A DNA stretch of 64,000 bases from Chromatiaceae bacterium. Its GTDB lineage: Bacteria > Pseudomonadota > Gammaproteobacteria > Chromatiales > Chromatiaceae. Below are positions 8,791 through 17,131 of the stretch, one piece after another. The position numbers were made by a program, and so were the translations under genes. Numbering within the stretch: the stretch's first letter is position 1; every line of letters starts with the position of its first letter. The notes below the pieces were generated by a model. It worked only from the letters and a program-made list of their open reading frames with translations, was not told the DNA's origin and ran no database searches. The DNA lies in assembly GCA_024235395.1 (NCBI GenBank), contig JACKMK010000003.1:186001-250000 (forward strand), written 5' to 3'.

Positions 8791-9327
8791 TCAGCGTGGG
8801 AGGTGCAGCACCAGCTGCCCATCGCGCTGCGCAAATTCCAGTCGCCGAAGGAAACTCATCCCCAGCAACACCGGGTCACGCGCCGCCATCGAAGGCACGA
8901 TCGACGCGCGCACGTCGCGCAGCTCGATGTCGCCGAGTCGCACCCGGCCAAGCACCGTCTGCCAGACTGCCACCGGTCCGTTCGCGGTCTGGCTGATGCC
9001 GCCACCGACACGATCCAGTCGCAACCGGTCGGCCAGCGCTTCGGGGATCGCGACGTCGGTCGCACCGGTGTCGACCAGGAAGGTGACCGGCAGGCCGTTG
9101 ATCTGGCCGCCTGCGACATAGTGGCCCTGCGCGTTGCGCTCCAACACCACCTCGACCTGGCCGTCGTGCCCGACCTGCACCAGCGGTTTCGCATTGGGAT
9201 TGAATCGCTCCTCCAGCAGATCCTGGAACAGCACCGTCAGCAGCGCGAGACCGGCAACCCAGGCAAAGATCAGCATCATGCGTCCGGTACGTTGAGAGCT
9301 GTCTTCAGGTGGCGAAGGTCGGTTCAT
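8791..9327 (-). CDS. Membrane-anchored retropepsin-like aspartic protease (TIGR02281 type)
   Basis: A 178-residue protein with one N-terminal membrane helix (MMLIFAWVAGLALLTVLFQ) and a periplasmic domain of the clan AA, single-domain retropepsin type. The active-site segment FLVDTGATDVAIP carries the Asp-Thr-Gly triad, and LLGMSFLRRLEF matches the conserved hydrophobic-Gly region near the C-terminus. Such proteins probably act as homodimers; substrates are unknown. I use the ATG at 9327 (MNRPSPPED). An ATG eleven codons upstream (9360) is also open, and neither has a clear ribosome-binding site. It converges with the HU-like gene and is divergent from the DsbA-family gene. Confidence 0.85.
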   Translation of the reverse strand: MNRPSPPEDSSQRTGRMMLIFAWVAGLALLTVLFQDLLEERFNPNAKPLVQVGHDGQVEVVLERNAQGHYVAGGQINGLPVTFLVDTGATDVAIPEALADRLRLDRVGGGISQTANGPVAVWQTVLGRVRLGDIELRDVRASIVPSMAARDPVLLGMSFLRRLEFAQRDGQLVLHLPR

Positions 9328-9395
9328 CGTGCTGCACTGCAATACCCGTATGCTATTCATTTGAACCCAGGCCGCCGACCGAGTTCAAACCAGCT

Positions 9396-10040
9396 ATGCC
9401 TTACATCCAAGACGACAGCCGAAAGACCCAACTGGTCTACGTACATGACCCGATGTGCAGTTGGTGTTGGGGCTTCCGCCCGGTACTCGATGAACTGCTC
9501 GGGCGCCTGCCACCGACGATCGGCGTGACCCGCCTGCTCGGCGGCCTGGCGCCCGACAGCGACCAGCCGATGCCGGCGGCGCTGCAGACGCAGCTGCAAC
9601 AGACCTGGCGCAGGATCCAGCAGCGTATCCCGGGTACGCGGTTCAATTTCGATTTCTGGCGAACCTGCCAGCCCCGCCGCAGTACCTGGCCGGCATGCCG
9701 GGCGGTGATCGCCGCGCGGTCGATCGACGCGCACAGCGAACCGGCGATGATCCTCGCGATCCAACATGCCTACTACCGTGACGCGCGTAATCCGTCGGAT
9801 GCGTCGACACTGGTCGCGCTGGCCGGGGAGGTCGGGCTCGACGAGCGGCGCTTTGCAACGCTGCTCGATGCCCCGCAGACGCATGCGATGCTGAATGAGG
9901 AGATCACGCAGTCGCGGGCGCTCGGCGTGGACAGCTTTCCCAGTCTGCGCCTGCAGACAGACACCGGTCGTTGGCCGGTACCGATCGACTATCGGGACAG
10001 CACCCCGATGCTGGATACGATCGGTGCCCTCTTGGGTTGA
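9396..10040 (+). CDS. DsbA-family thioredoxin-fold protein
   Basis: A 214-residue protein of the cytoplasmic DsbA/FrnE-like group. The N-terminal strand leads into HDPMCSWCWGFRPVL, whose CSWC is the redox motif typical of this subgroup. The cis-proline region near the C-terminus is GVDSFPSLRL. No signal peptide is seen, so it should act in the cytoplasm as a thiol oxidoreductase or isomerase-like enzyme; the substrate is unknown. The ATG at 9396 is the natural start; a longer frame exists upstream but has no conserved sequence. It is followed by a hairpin terminator shared with the converging MlaC-like gene. Confidence 0.85.
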   Translation: MPYIQDDSRKTQLVYVHDPMCSWCWGFRPVLDELLGRLPPTIGVTRLLGGLAPDSDQPMPAALQTQLQQTWRRIQQRIPGTRFNFDFWRTCQPRRSTWPACRAVIAARSIDAHSEPAMILAIQHAYYRDARNPSDASTLVALAGEVGLDERRFATLLDAPQTHAMLNEEITQSRALGVDSFPSLRLQTDTGRWPVPIDYRDSTPMLDTIGALLG

Positions 10041-10045
10041 TCCGC

Positions 10046-10075
10046 AAAAAAAGAAACCGGGCGAATGCCCGGTTC
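10046..10075 (-). terminator. Terminator between the DsbA-family and MlaC-like genes
   Basis: CCGGGC (10057-10062) pairs with GCCCGG (10067-10072) around a four-base loop, with additional A-T pairs at the base. The A-run on its left is a U-run when read leftward, so it best serves the MlaC-like gene; it may also stop rightward transcription. Confidence 0.7.
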
Positions 10076-10097
10076 TTGGCAACTGGCCGAACAGGCC

Positions 10098-10781
10098 TCA
10101 GCGTATCGGCGCGCGCCCCACAGCATAGGGCGGCATCGGCGGCCGCATCGGCGCCATCTGTCGCATCTGCTGCATGCGCTGTTCCTGCATCTGACGCATC
10201 AGCTGGGTGCGATAGTGCACGATGGCGCTCTGCCCATTCGCCGCGACGTCGTACACCAGCCATTTGTCGCCTGAGCGGTACATACGGAAATCCAGGCGCG
10301 CCGGATAGCTGCCGGGATTGAGGACCGCGACGCTGACCTGCGCGGTACGCCCGTTGTTGCCGCGTGGCGGCAGGAAGCGCACCTGCTGCTGCTCGTAGGC
10401 GCCGAGCTTCTCCGCCATCTTGCCCAGGAACGAGTGCTTGATGTCCTCGACCATGGACTGTTGTTGCGCCTCATCGAGTTGTTCGAACAGGCGCCCCCCG
10501 GCCGATTGGGCCATGTAGTCGAAATCGAAGAACGGCGCGATCTCGCTGTCGAGAAAGCCGGTCAGTGCGTCGTCGCTGGGACGCTGGTCGCCGTCGAGAA
10601 AATTCAACAGCTTGTCCATGCCGGCACGCAAAGCGAGCGCCGGGGTGTTCATTTGCGCCGCCCCTGCCGGGCCGCGCATGAAGGCGCCGGGCCCGGGTCC
10701 GATGCCGGGTCCATAGTGCGGTACTGCCTGCACGCCACCCGCCAACAAGATGCCGGCGAGCAGCCAATAACGTGATTTCAT
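10098..10781 (-). CDS. MlaC/Ttg2D-like periplasmic phospholipid-binding protein
   Basis: A 227-residue exported protein. Residues 1-19 are a signal peptide (MKSRYWLLAGILLAGGVQA). The body matches MlaC family features: an early DSEIAPFFDFDYMAQSAGG, a central helix LFEQLDEAQQQSMVEDIKHS, and a late beta segment KWLVYDVAANGQSAIVHYR. MlaC proteins carry phospholipids across the periplasm to an MlaFEDB transporter, but no such transporter is here. The C-terminal 40 residues form an unusual Met/Gln/Arg/Pro-rich tail (QMQEQRMQQMRQMAPMRPPM). GGGGGA precedes the ATG. It lies downstream of cbbO with 162 bases between. Confidence 0.8.
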   Translation of the reverse strand: MKSRYWLLAGILLAGGVQAVPHYGPGIGPGPGAFMRGPAGAAQMNTPALALRAGMDKLLNFLDGDQRPSDDALTGFLDSEIAPFFDFDYMAQSAGGRLFEQLDEAQQQSMVEDIKHSFLGKMAEKLGAYEQQQVRFLPPRGNNGRTAQVSVAVLNPGSYPARLDFRMYRSGDKWLVYDVAANGQSAIVHYRTQLMRQMQEQRMQQMRQMAPMRPPMPPYAVGRAPIR

Positions 10782-10943
10782 CGATGTCCCCCTGTCAGTT
10801 ATAAGAATCCAGGCGCCTGGTGACCGCCACGGCGTGCTGGGCAGACACCGCAACGCGATGCAGGCGTCTGCGCCGCGCCGGTGTGCCGCGGCTGCCGAGA
10901 GGTTGCCAAGCCGCGCCGGCGATTGCAATGCGGAGAATCCCGG

Positions 10944-13061
10944 TCAGCTCGTGATCCGCCGGTAGATATCGGAGATCTTGGTCGGCAGCTTGGCGACGTC
11001 GTCCAGGACGGTGTAGTTCGCCGGCCCATACATGTGCGGCAGGTAGCCCTGGCCCTCCCGATCGATCGTGATGCAGTACGCATGCACGCCGTCGCGGCGG
11101 GCCTCGAACAACGCCTGGCGGGTGTCCTCGATGCCGTACTCGCCACGGTATTCCAGGTCGTAGTCATCCGGCTTACCGTCGGACAGCGTCACCAGCAACT
11201 TGGTACGCGCCTCGACCGAACGCAGTTTGTGCACCAGATGCCGGATCGGCGCGCCCATCCGCGTGTAGTCCTTGGGCTCGATGCCGCATACCCGGCCAAT
11301 CACGTCGCCGTCCCAGGGGTCATCGAAGTCCTTGATGCGAAACGCCTCGCAGCGCTTGCGCGTCCAGCCGGAGAACCCGTAGATCGCATACCGGTCGCCG
11401 AGTGTGTTCAGCGCTTCGGCCAGCAGGATCAGCGCCTCGCGCTCGGCATCGTTGATCCAGCCGCGCGTCGACCCCGACATGTCGACCATGAACATCACCG
11501 CGATGTTGCGTTCGTCGCGATGCATCCGGGTGAACAGCCGATTGGTCATCTCGAGTCCCATGTGCACGTCGCCCCAGGCCTCGACCAGCGCATCGATATC
11601 GACGTCCTCACCATCGGTCTGGCGCCTCAGCAGGCGGTCCTCGCCACGCAGGATCTCGAAGGTGCGCCGCAGCGAGCGCACGAACCCCGCATATTTGGTC
11701 ATGGTCGCGCGGTAGAAACCCGGGTCGCCGGGCGGCACCTCGATCTCGCGCAACACGCACCAGTTCTTCTTGTGCGCCTGGCGCGCGTGGTCCCATTCGT
11801 TGTACAGATACGCGCCTTCTTCGTGGTAGGTCCCGGCCCAGACGTCTTCCGGGTTCAGCGCGGCCTCTTCGAACAGCCCCGGATCGTATTCCCCCTCGCC
11901 GGCCGGTACCAGGTATTCCGGCGGGATCTCGCCGAGGTCGAGCAGGATCGACACCAGCTGCTGTCGCACCCGGTCCGGGATCGGCAGCGGCTGCTCCGCG
12001 AGCATCACCTCGAGTTGCAGGGGCACCGACGGCTGCTCGTCCTGCGGCTGCTGGACCTCGAAGCGCTCGGGTGGCGCACGGTCGGCACGGCCCTCGGCGA
12101 TCTCGTTCGCGATCACGCGCAGGCTCTCGCGCAGCCGTGCCTTGTCGCGTTCCAGCCGTCGCTGGCGCGCGTCCCAGGCCGCCTGCGGGTTCAATTGCCC
12201 CTGGTAGCAGCGCTGCGGCGGGGACGCGCCGGCGTACAGCCCGCCGAGCAGCTCCAGACTCGACTCGACGGTGGCGTCCGGCCGGTCCAGGCGCACGGCG
12301 GCCCGCCGCCAGTCCGGCGAGTCCGACGGCGTGTCCAGCACCTGGCTGAGCGCCCGCATGCGCCGGTGCAGGCCGGGCAGCTCGACCGCGATACGCGCAT
12401 CCAGACGCAGCGTCTCGAGTGCATGAAACACCGCCTGAGCATGGGCCGGCGACGGATACGCGGCAAAATGGCTGGCGAGGTCCAGGTTCAGGGTGCCGTA
12501 GCGGGTCTGTGCCCAGAGGTGGGCGACGATCGCCTTGAATAACTGGAAGTTGTCGGTGCGGTTGTCGAGATGCGCGACGATCTCGGGCAGGTACAACACC
12601 TCGCCATCGGTCCAGGCGAAGTCGCCCGGTTCGATCTTCAGGCGCCGGCCCTCGAGCCCCTGCACGAACGGCAACAAGACCGGAACGGCCTCTTCGAAAG
12701 GTGATCCCGCTGCACGCTGGTGACCATCGGCGAGGAAACCGTCGAGATCGCGGATCACCGCCATTGCGACCTGCAGTCCGGCCTTGTCGTAGCTGTCCAT
12801 CGCGTGCAGACACCAGGCCGAGACGACGTCCGGCTCCACTTCGCGCAATGCCTCCTTGGCCCGATTGGCGAACTGGAAAGCCAGCTCGGTGTTGGTCGCC
12901 GCAGCACGGCGTGTCCATTCGAGGACGAAGTCCTGGCGTTCACGCGACATCGCGGCGAGCACCGCGGCCAGTTCGTCGGTATGGATGAACGTGAACTCGA
13001 CCTCGAGGTATTCGTCGAGGCGCGCAACGATCGCAGCGATATCGAGTGGTGAACGGCTCAA
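10944..13061 (-). CDS. cbbO: RuBisCO activase subunit CbbO (VWA domain)
   Basis: A 705-residue protein of the CbbO/NorD family. The N-terminal half is helical. The C-terminal third is a von Willebrand A domain with an intact MIDAS motif (FMVDMSGSTRGW, near residue 527) and the conserved ending YLPHMYGPANYTVLDDV...SDIYRRI. CbbO bridges the AAA+ motor CbbQ to inhibited RuBisCO. NorD is the close alternative, but the partner at 20600-21397 looks like CbbQ and no nitric oxide reductase genes are present. The start is a TTG at 13061 with GGAAG upstream; no ATG in frame covers the conserved N-terminus. It is separated from cbbQ by about 7.5 kb of pilin and signalling genes. RuBisCO genes themselves lie outside the window. 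Confidence 0.87.
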   Translation of the reverse strand: MSRSPLDIAAIVARLDEYLEVEFTFIHTDELAAVLAAMSRERQDFVLEWTRRAAATNTELAFQFANRAKEALREVEPDVVSAWCLHAMDSYDKAGLQVAMAVIRDLDGFLADGHQRAAGSPFEEAVPVLLPFVQGLEGRRLKIEPGDFAWTDGEVLYLPEIVAHLDNRTDNFQLFKAIVAHLWAQTRYGTLNLDLASHFAAYPSPAHAQAVFHALETLRLDARIAVELPGLHRRMRALSQVLDTPSDSPDWRRAAVRLDRPDATVESSLELLGGLYAGASPPQRCYQGQLNPQAAWDARQRRLERDKARLRESLRVIANEIAEGRADRAPPERFEVQQPQDEQPSVPLQLEVMLAEQPLPIPDRVRQQLVSILLDLGEIPPEYLVPAGEGEYDPGLFEEAALNPEDVWAGTYHEEGAYLYNEWDHARQAHKKNWCVLREIEVPPGDPGFYRATMTKYAGFVRSLRRTFEILRGEDRLLRRQTDGEDVDIDALVEAWGDVHMGLEMTNRLFTRMHRDERNIAVMFMVDMSGSTRGWINDAEREALILLAEALNTLGDRYAIYGFSGWTRKRCEAFRIKDFDDPWDGDVIGRVCGIEPKDYTRMGAPIRHLVHKLRSVEARTKLLVTLSDGKPDDYDLEYRGEYGIEDTRQALFEARRDGVHAYCITIDREGQGYLPHMYGPANYTVLDDVAKLPTKISDIYRRITS

Positions 13062-13195
13062 GCGGGGTCTTCCGGCGTGACCGCCGCACGCCCGGGGGCG
13101 ACGGTGGCTGGGTCCTGTCCGACGACGCTAAACGCCGTGGGGCGACGAATCAACCGCGTGGATTGCGCCGGATTGGGCGTTGCCGCGACGCTCCC

Positions 13196-15463
13196 TCAGG
13201 CGCGGCGGTCGCCGGGAAACTGCGCGACATTGTCGAACGCGACCCGGGTCAATCCGGCCTTTTCGGTCGGCATGCCCATCAGATAGCCCTGGCCACGCTG
13301 GAAACCGGCTGCCCGCACCGCGGCCAGCGTCGCGGCATCCTCGATGCCTTCGGCGACCAGTTCGTGGCCGGCCTCGAGGATGATCTGTGCGAGGTGGGTC
13401 ACCATGTTGCCATGGCTGCGATCCTCCAGGCCCTGCACCAGGCTGATGTCGAACTTGACCACGTCGACCGGCATGCTGGTCAGATAGCGCACCGACGAAT
13501 AACCGCTGCCGAAGTCGTCCAGAGCCACCTCGAAACCGCGCTGCCGCAGCCGCGTAAGGTTGTCGTTGGCCAGGCCGATCTGGGTGATCAACGCGGTCTC
13601 GGTGACCTCGATCATCACCCGGAAGTCTTTCAGGAAGGGCGCAAACTCGCCGAGCCAGGTGCATACCTGATCGTGGATCAGGGTCGGTCCGGACAGGTTG
13701 ATCGCCACACCGGTACCCGGACGGACCTTGCCGGCGGCGAGGTCGGAGAGCACGCAACGTAGCACCGCACGGTCGAGTTCGACCTCGAGACGCCGCGCCT
13801 CGACGACCGGGAAGATGTTCGATGGATGGATCAGCTCACCGTCCTGGGCGATGCGCACCAGGGCCTCGTAGTGGCAGACCTTGCCATCGGCGAGGTCGAC
13901 GATCGGCTGGTAGTGCATCAGCAGACCCTTGCCGTAGATGACCGCGTCATACACCGCGGTGTTCACCCAGCTCGAGAACAGGCCGGCCGAGTCGCGCGCC
14001 AGCGCCTCGCTGAACATCACCACGTTCGCGTGCCCCGGGCGCTTCGCACGGTACATCGCGACATCCGCCTTCCACTGCAGCGTCTGCAGGTCGTCGAGGT
14101 CGTCGATGCGTGCATTCGCCAGGCCGGCGCTGATGCGCAGCGGCTCGCGGATGCCCAGCTTGCTGAAGTCGTACCCGACGATCTTTTCATGGCAGCGTTC
14201 GGCGATGCGCAGCGCCGACGACTCGTCACAGTCGAGCAACACCACCGCAAACTCGTCACCACCGATACGGAACAGTTCCTCGCCCCGCCGCAGCACCGAG
14301 CTGATGCGACCGGCGATCACCTTGAGCACCTGGTCGCCGATGCTGTGACCGTAGGTGTCGTTGATCGCCTTGAAATGATTGACGTCGAACAGCGCGAAAC
14401 ACACGCCCACATCGCGCTCACCCAGGGCCTGCGGGAGATTGTGCATGAACTCGTCGAAGGCGCGCCGGTTCCTGGCGCCGGTCAGCGCATCGTGGTGCGC
14501 CATCTCCCACAGTTCCTGGCTCTTCTCCTCGAGGCTGCTGTGCACGTCGAGCAGCTGGCTCTGGTAGGCATTCAGCGACGCACGGATCTTTTCGGTCTCG
14601 GCGATCGGCAGGATACCCGCGAGGTTTTCGAGTATCAGCCCCCCGGGGCTGTCCTTGAGACGGTCGATGTGCGTCGAGATGGCCCGCAACGGACGAACGA
14701 TCAGGTACACCAGGGTCGGGAACAGCGTCAGCGAGAAGATGCCGAGCATGATGCTGAGGTTCAGGATCGCACCCGACAGCAGATCGGACACCACGTCACC
14801 CATCGGGTTCTCGCGCAGCGAGAACTGCAGGTGCTCGCGCAGATCACTCCACGTCAGCGTGCGCGCCTCCGTCTGGGTGAACCCGATGCTCTGCGCATTC
14901 GCGTAGCGATAGGCGAAGCCGTCACGCAGGCGCTGCAGGAACTCGACACGCAGGCCGACGAAACCGCGCGGCGCCGCATCCGCTTCGGCCCCCGGCACCG
15001 GGCGGTAGATCAGCAACGTCGGTGCGACGGTCGAATAATCGACATAGCTGGGCGGTGGGGGGATCGCGACCCGCGCCGGCAGACTGCCATCGGTCAGCTG
15101 TGCGAGCACCTCGCCGCTGCCGTCGTAGATCTCCGCACCGACCACCGTTGCCGGCAGATAGCTCGAATTGAGCATGCGGTTGTTGCGCCAGTAGGCGTAG
15201 TAGCGCGACACGCGCAACTGCTGGCCCACCTCCTCCCAGGCGGCGAAACGCTCCGCGGTCTCCTCGGCCTCGCGCAGCAGCTGGTCCATCGCGACCAGGA
15301 TCTCGTCGCGCGCGGCCGCATGGCTGGTGGCCTGCATGTCGGCCTTGACCCGCTGAAACTCGCTGTAGGTGAACACCGCGTAGCTGCCGAGCGCGGCCAG
15401 CACCAGCAACACCATGATCAGTGCATAGGCGCCGATCGACAGCCCGTGACGCCCTTCAGCCAT
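13196..15463 (-). CDS. Membrane GGDEF-EAL protein (c-di-GMP turnover)
   Basis: A 755-residue inner-membrane sensor. A membrane helix at about 12-32 and another near 240-262 enclose a periplasmic sensory region. A GGDEF domain follows with an intact motif (RIGGDEF, about residue 401) and an Asp-to-Glu change in the upstream inhibitory-site position (RRGE). The EAL domain is also intact: YEALVR near 531, INLSG, EVTETAL, DDFGSGYSS and EGIED. It could therefore make and degrade cyclic di-GMP; which activity dominates cannot be told from sequence. Its ATG overlaps the end of the hydrolase gene by eight bases, implying translational coupling. Confidence 0.92.
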   Translation of the reverse strand: MAEGRHGLSIGAYALIMVLLVLAALGSYAVFTYSEFQRVKADMQATSHAAARDEILVAMDQLLREAEETAERFAAWEEVGQQLRVSRYYAYWRNNRMLNSSYLPATVVGAEIYDGSGEVLAQLTDGSLPARVAIPPPPSYVDYSTVAPTLLIYRPVPGAEADAAPRGFVGLRVEFLQRLRDGFAYRYANAQSIGFTQTEARTLTWSDLREHLQFSLRENPMGDVVSDLLSGAILNLSIMLGIFSLTLFPTLVYLIVRPLRAISTHIDRLKDSPGGLILENLAGILPIAETEKIRASLNAYQSQLLDVHSSLEEKSQELWEMAHHDALTGARNRRAFDEFMHNLPQALGERDVGVCFALFDVNHFKAINDTYGHSIGDQVLKVIAGRISSVLRRGEELFRIGGDEFAVVLLDCDESSALRIAERCHEKIVGYDFSKLGIREPLRISAGLANARIDDLDDLQTLQWKADVAMYRAKRPGHANVVMFSEALARDSAGLFSSWVNTAVYDAVIYGKGLLMHYQPIVDLADGKVCHYEALVRIAQDGELIHPSNIFPVVEARRLEVELDRAVLRCVLSDLAAGKVRPGTGVAINLSGPTLIHDQVCTWLGEFAPFLKDFRVMIEVTETALITQIGLANDNLTRLRQRGFEVALDDFGSGYSSVRYLTSMPVDVVKFDISLVQGLEDRSHGNMVTHLAQIILEAGHELVAEGIEDAATLAAVRAAGFQRGQGYLMGMPTEKAGLTRVAFDNVAQFPGDRRA

Positions 15464-16319
15464 GGGCTACCTCCGACAATGCGTCCAGCACCTCGTCCAG
15501 GAGGTCGAACTCATACGTTGACGAGAAGAAATGGTCGGCACCGGAGACCGCCCGCAGGGCGACACCGGCGTCGCCCAACGACGCCAGCCAGGCCGCGTCG
15601 ATGCGATCGTCCGACAGACCGAAGATCACCGTCACCGGTTGATTCAGACGCAACAGCACGTCCTGCAGGCGCGCGCTGTCCCACGCGAGATAGGACAGCA
15701 GGCCGGCCGGGGTGGTCACGTAGCGTTTGCAATAGCTCAGCGCATACGCGGCCACGGCGTTCGGGTCGCGGGCGAGATCGGCCGTCGCACGCGCACGCAG
15801 ACTGGCCAGTTGCTCAGGATTCTGTTCGGCATCGAATTCCGCGAGGCTGATCAGGATCAGCCCGGCGAACTGCAGCTCGCGATGGGTATCGAGCAGCGCC
15901 GTCAGTTGCACGCCCCCGACGCTGTGCCCGATCAGCACCGGCGGCTTGCCGGCACGCTCGACCAGCCAGCGGCTCCAGGCCGCCAGCTCCGCGACATCCG
16001 CCTCCAGGGAGTGCAGGTGGATCGCCTCGCAGGGCAGGCTCTGACGGCGACGATCGACGCCCAGGCTGAGAGTGGGCAACAGGACGTTGTAACCCTCGTC
16101 GGCCAGCGCCTCCGCGAGTCGGCGGACCGTCGGAAAATCGTGGGTCTGCAGGAAGCCATGTAGCACGAGGATCGCGGCGCGATCGGCGCTGCCGGGCCAG
16201 TATTCGGCCTCGGCGACCACGCCGGGGGCGACGTCGAGGTGCATACGCGCACTGCCCGCAACGGCCGGCTGCACCGCTAGTTGCAATAGCAGCCCGAAAA
16301 TCAGCGCATTTATCGCCAC
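15456..16319 (-). CDS. Exported alpha/beta hydrolase
   Basis: A 287-residue protein with a signal peptide (about residues 1-21, ALIFGLLLQLAVQPAVAG) and an alpha/beta-hydrolase fold. The nucleophile elbow is GHSVGG, the oxyanion strand is ILVLHGFLQTHDFP, and a late His in SGADHFF is the probable catalytic base. Substrate unknown; it could be a lipase/esterase or a small-ester hydrolase acting in the periplasm. The start is a GTG at 16319 preceded by AGGGGAA. It overlaps the following GGDEF-EAL gene by eight bases, so the two are likely expressed together. An AT-rich stretch at 16330-16385 upstream may hold the promoter. Confidence 0.82.
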   Translation of the reverse strand: MAINALIFGLLLQLAVQPAVAGSARMHLDVAPGVVAEAEYWPGSADRAAILVLHGFLQTHDFPTVRRLAEALADEGYNVLLPTLSLGVDRRRQSLPCEAIHLHSLEADVAELAAWSRWLVERAGKPPVLIGHSVGGVQLTALLDTHRELQFAGLILISLAEFDAEQNPEQLASLRARATADLARDPNAVAAYALSYCKRYVTTPAGLLSYLAWDSARLQDVLLRLNQPVTVIFGLSDDRIDAAWLASLGDAGVALRAVSGADHFFSSTYEFDLLDEVLDALSEVAHG

Positions 16320-16515
16320 CAGTTCCCCTGGTTTTTTAGGAGTATTTTCTAAGTCACCAAAAGATAGCCTAATTTTGAAAATTGGACACGGGTCAGAATC
16401 CCGATCAAGCCATCTTTGCGAAATACGATCCTAACGCGATCCGTACGAAGGGTGTTCGTGGCAACGGACGGGAGGGGTTGTCAGGACGCCCGCCGCACCG
16501 GCCGCGGGCCTCGTG

Positions 16516-16929
16516 TCAGTCCTTGGTGACGTCGTCGGCCGGGTCGCCGGCATCCGGGCCCTGGCTGAACAGGACATAGACCTGCGTCGCGGCGTCGGGC
16601 CGCTGGTAGCGGTAGATCCGACCCCAGGGGTCGTTCCACGCGGTGGCGCCGGCCGGTGCCGCGGCGGCCAGTGCGAGCGCGCCCCCGGCCTGCTGATAGA
16701 CACCGAGTTCGGCGGTGTTGTCGCCATCCAGCCGCGCGAGGTTACGATCGATCGCGAGGTCGTCGAGGATCAACTGCATCTGGCGGATATCCTCGATCGC
16801 GGTGCCATATCGCGCCTCGCCGACGAAGCCCCGATAGATGGGAATCGCGATCGCCGCAAGGATCGAGAGGATCGCGACTGCCAGCATCAGTTCGATCAGC
16901 GTGAACCCGCGTTGTGTCATGCGTACCAT
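16516..16929 (-). CDS. GspG-like type IV pilin/pseudopilin, copy 1
   Basis: A 137-residue prepilin. The short basic leader ends at Gly and is followed by FTLIELMLAVAILSILAAIA, the class III signal processed and methylated by prepilin peptidase, with Glu5 present. The globular part contains YGTAIEDIRQMQLILDDL and DPWGRIYRY, the latter resembling the DPWGNPYQY signature of the major pseudopilin GspG. No secretion ATPase, platform protein or prepilin peptidase is nearby. GGGAG precedes the ATG at 16929; a second Met three codons later gives the shorter leader MTQRG. It is a clear paralogue of the pilin at 19968-20426. Confidence 0.88.
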   Translation of the reverse strand: MVRMTQRGFTLIELMLAVAILSILAAIAIPIYRGFVGEARYGTAIEDIRQMQLILDDLAIDRNLARLDGDNTAELGVYQQAGGALALAAAAPAGATAWNDPWGRIYRYQRPDAATQVYVLFSQGPDAGDPADDVTKD

Positions 16930-17131
16930 GCGTTGCTTCTCCCGGGAGGGCCGTCGCGGACGACGGCGCCGTTTTCCTTAGCCAACATATCCTTTCAAAC
17001 GCGCCTTCACCACAAGTTGAGCGGCCCACCCGCCCGAATCTTTGCACCGCGATGCGTGCACGGTTCACACACCGGCCGCTTCAGGCATGGGCTGCCTAGT
17101 GGGGGCAGCGGACCATTGTCCACCTGGCCCA

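Noticed and set aside
10881..12542. Long rightward frame antisense to cbbO
   Set aside because: Composition dominated by Arg, Gln, His and Val without any recognisable motif; lies entirely over the conserved cbbO reading frame.
16371..16420. Palindromic AATTTTGAAAATT and GGGTCAGAATCCC as part of a repetitive extragenic element
   Set aside because: Found once only in the window, short, and without flanking structure; likely part of an ordinary promoter region.
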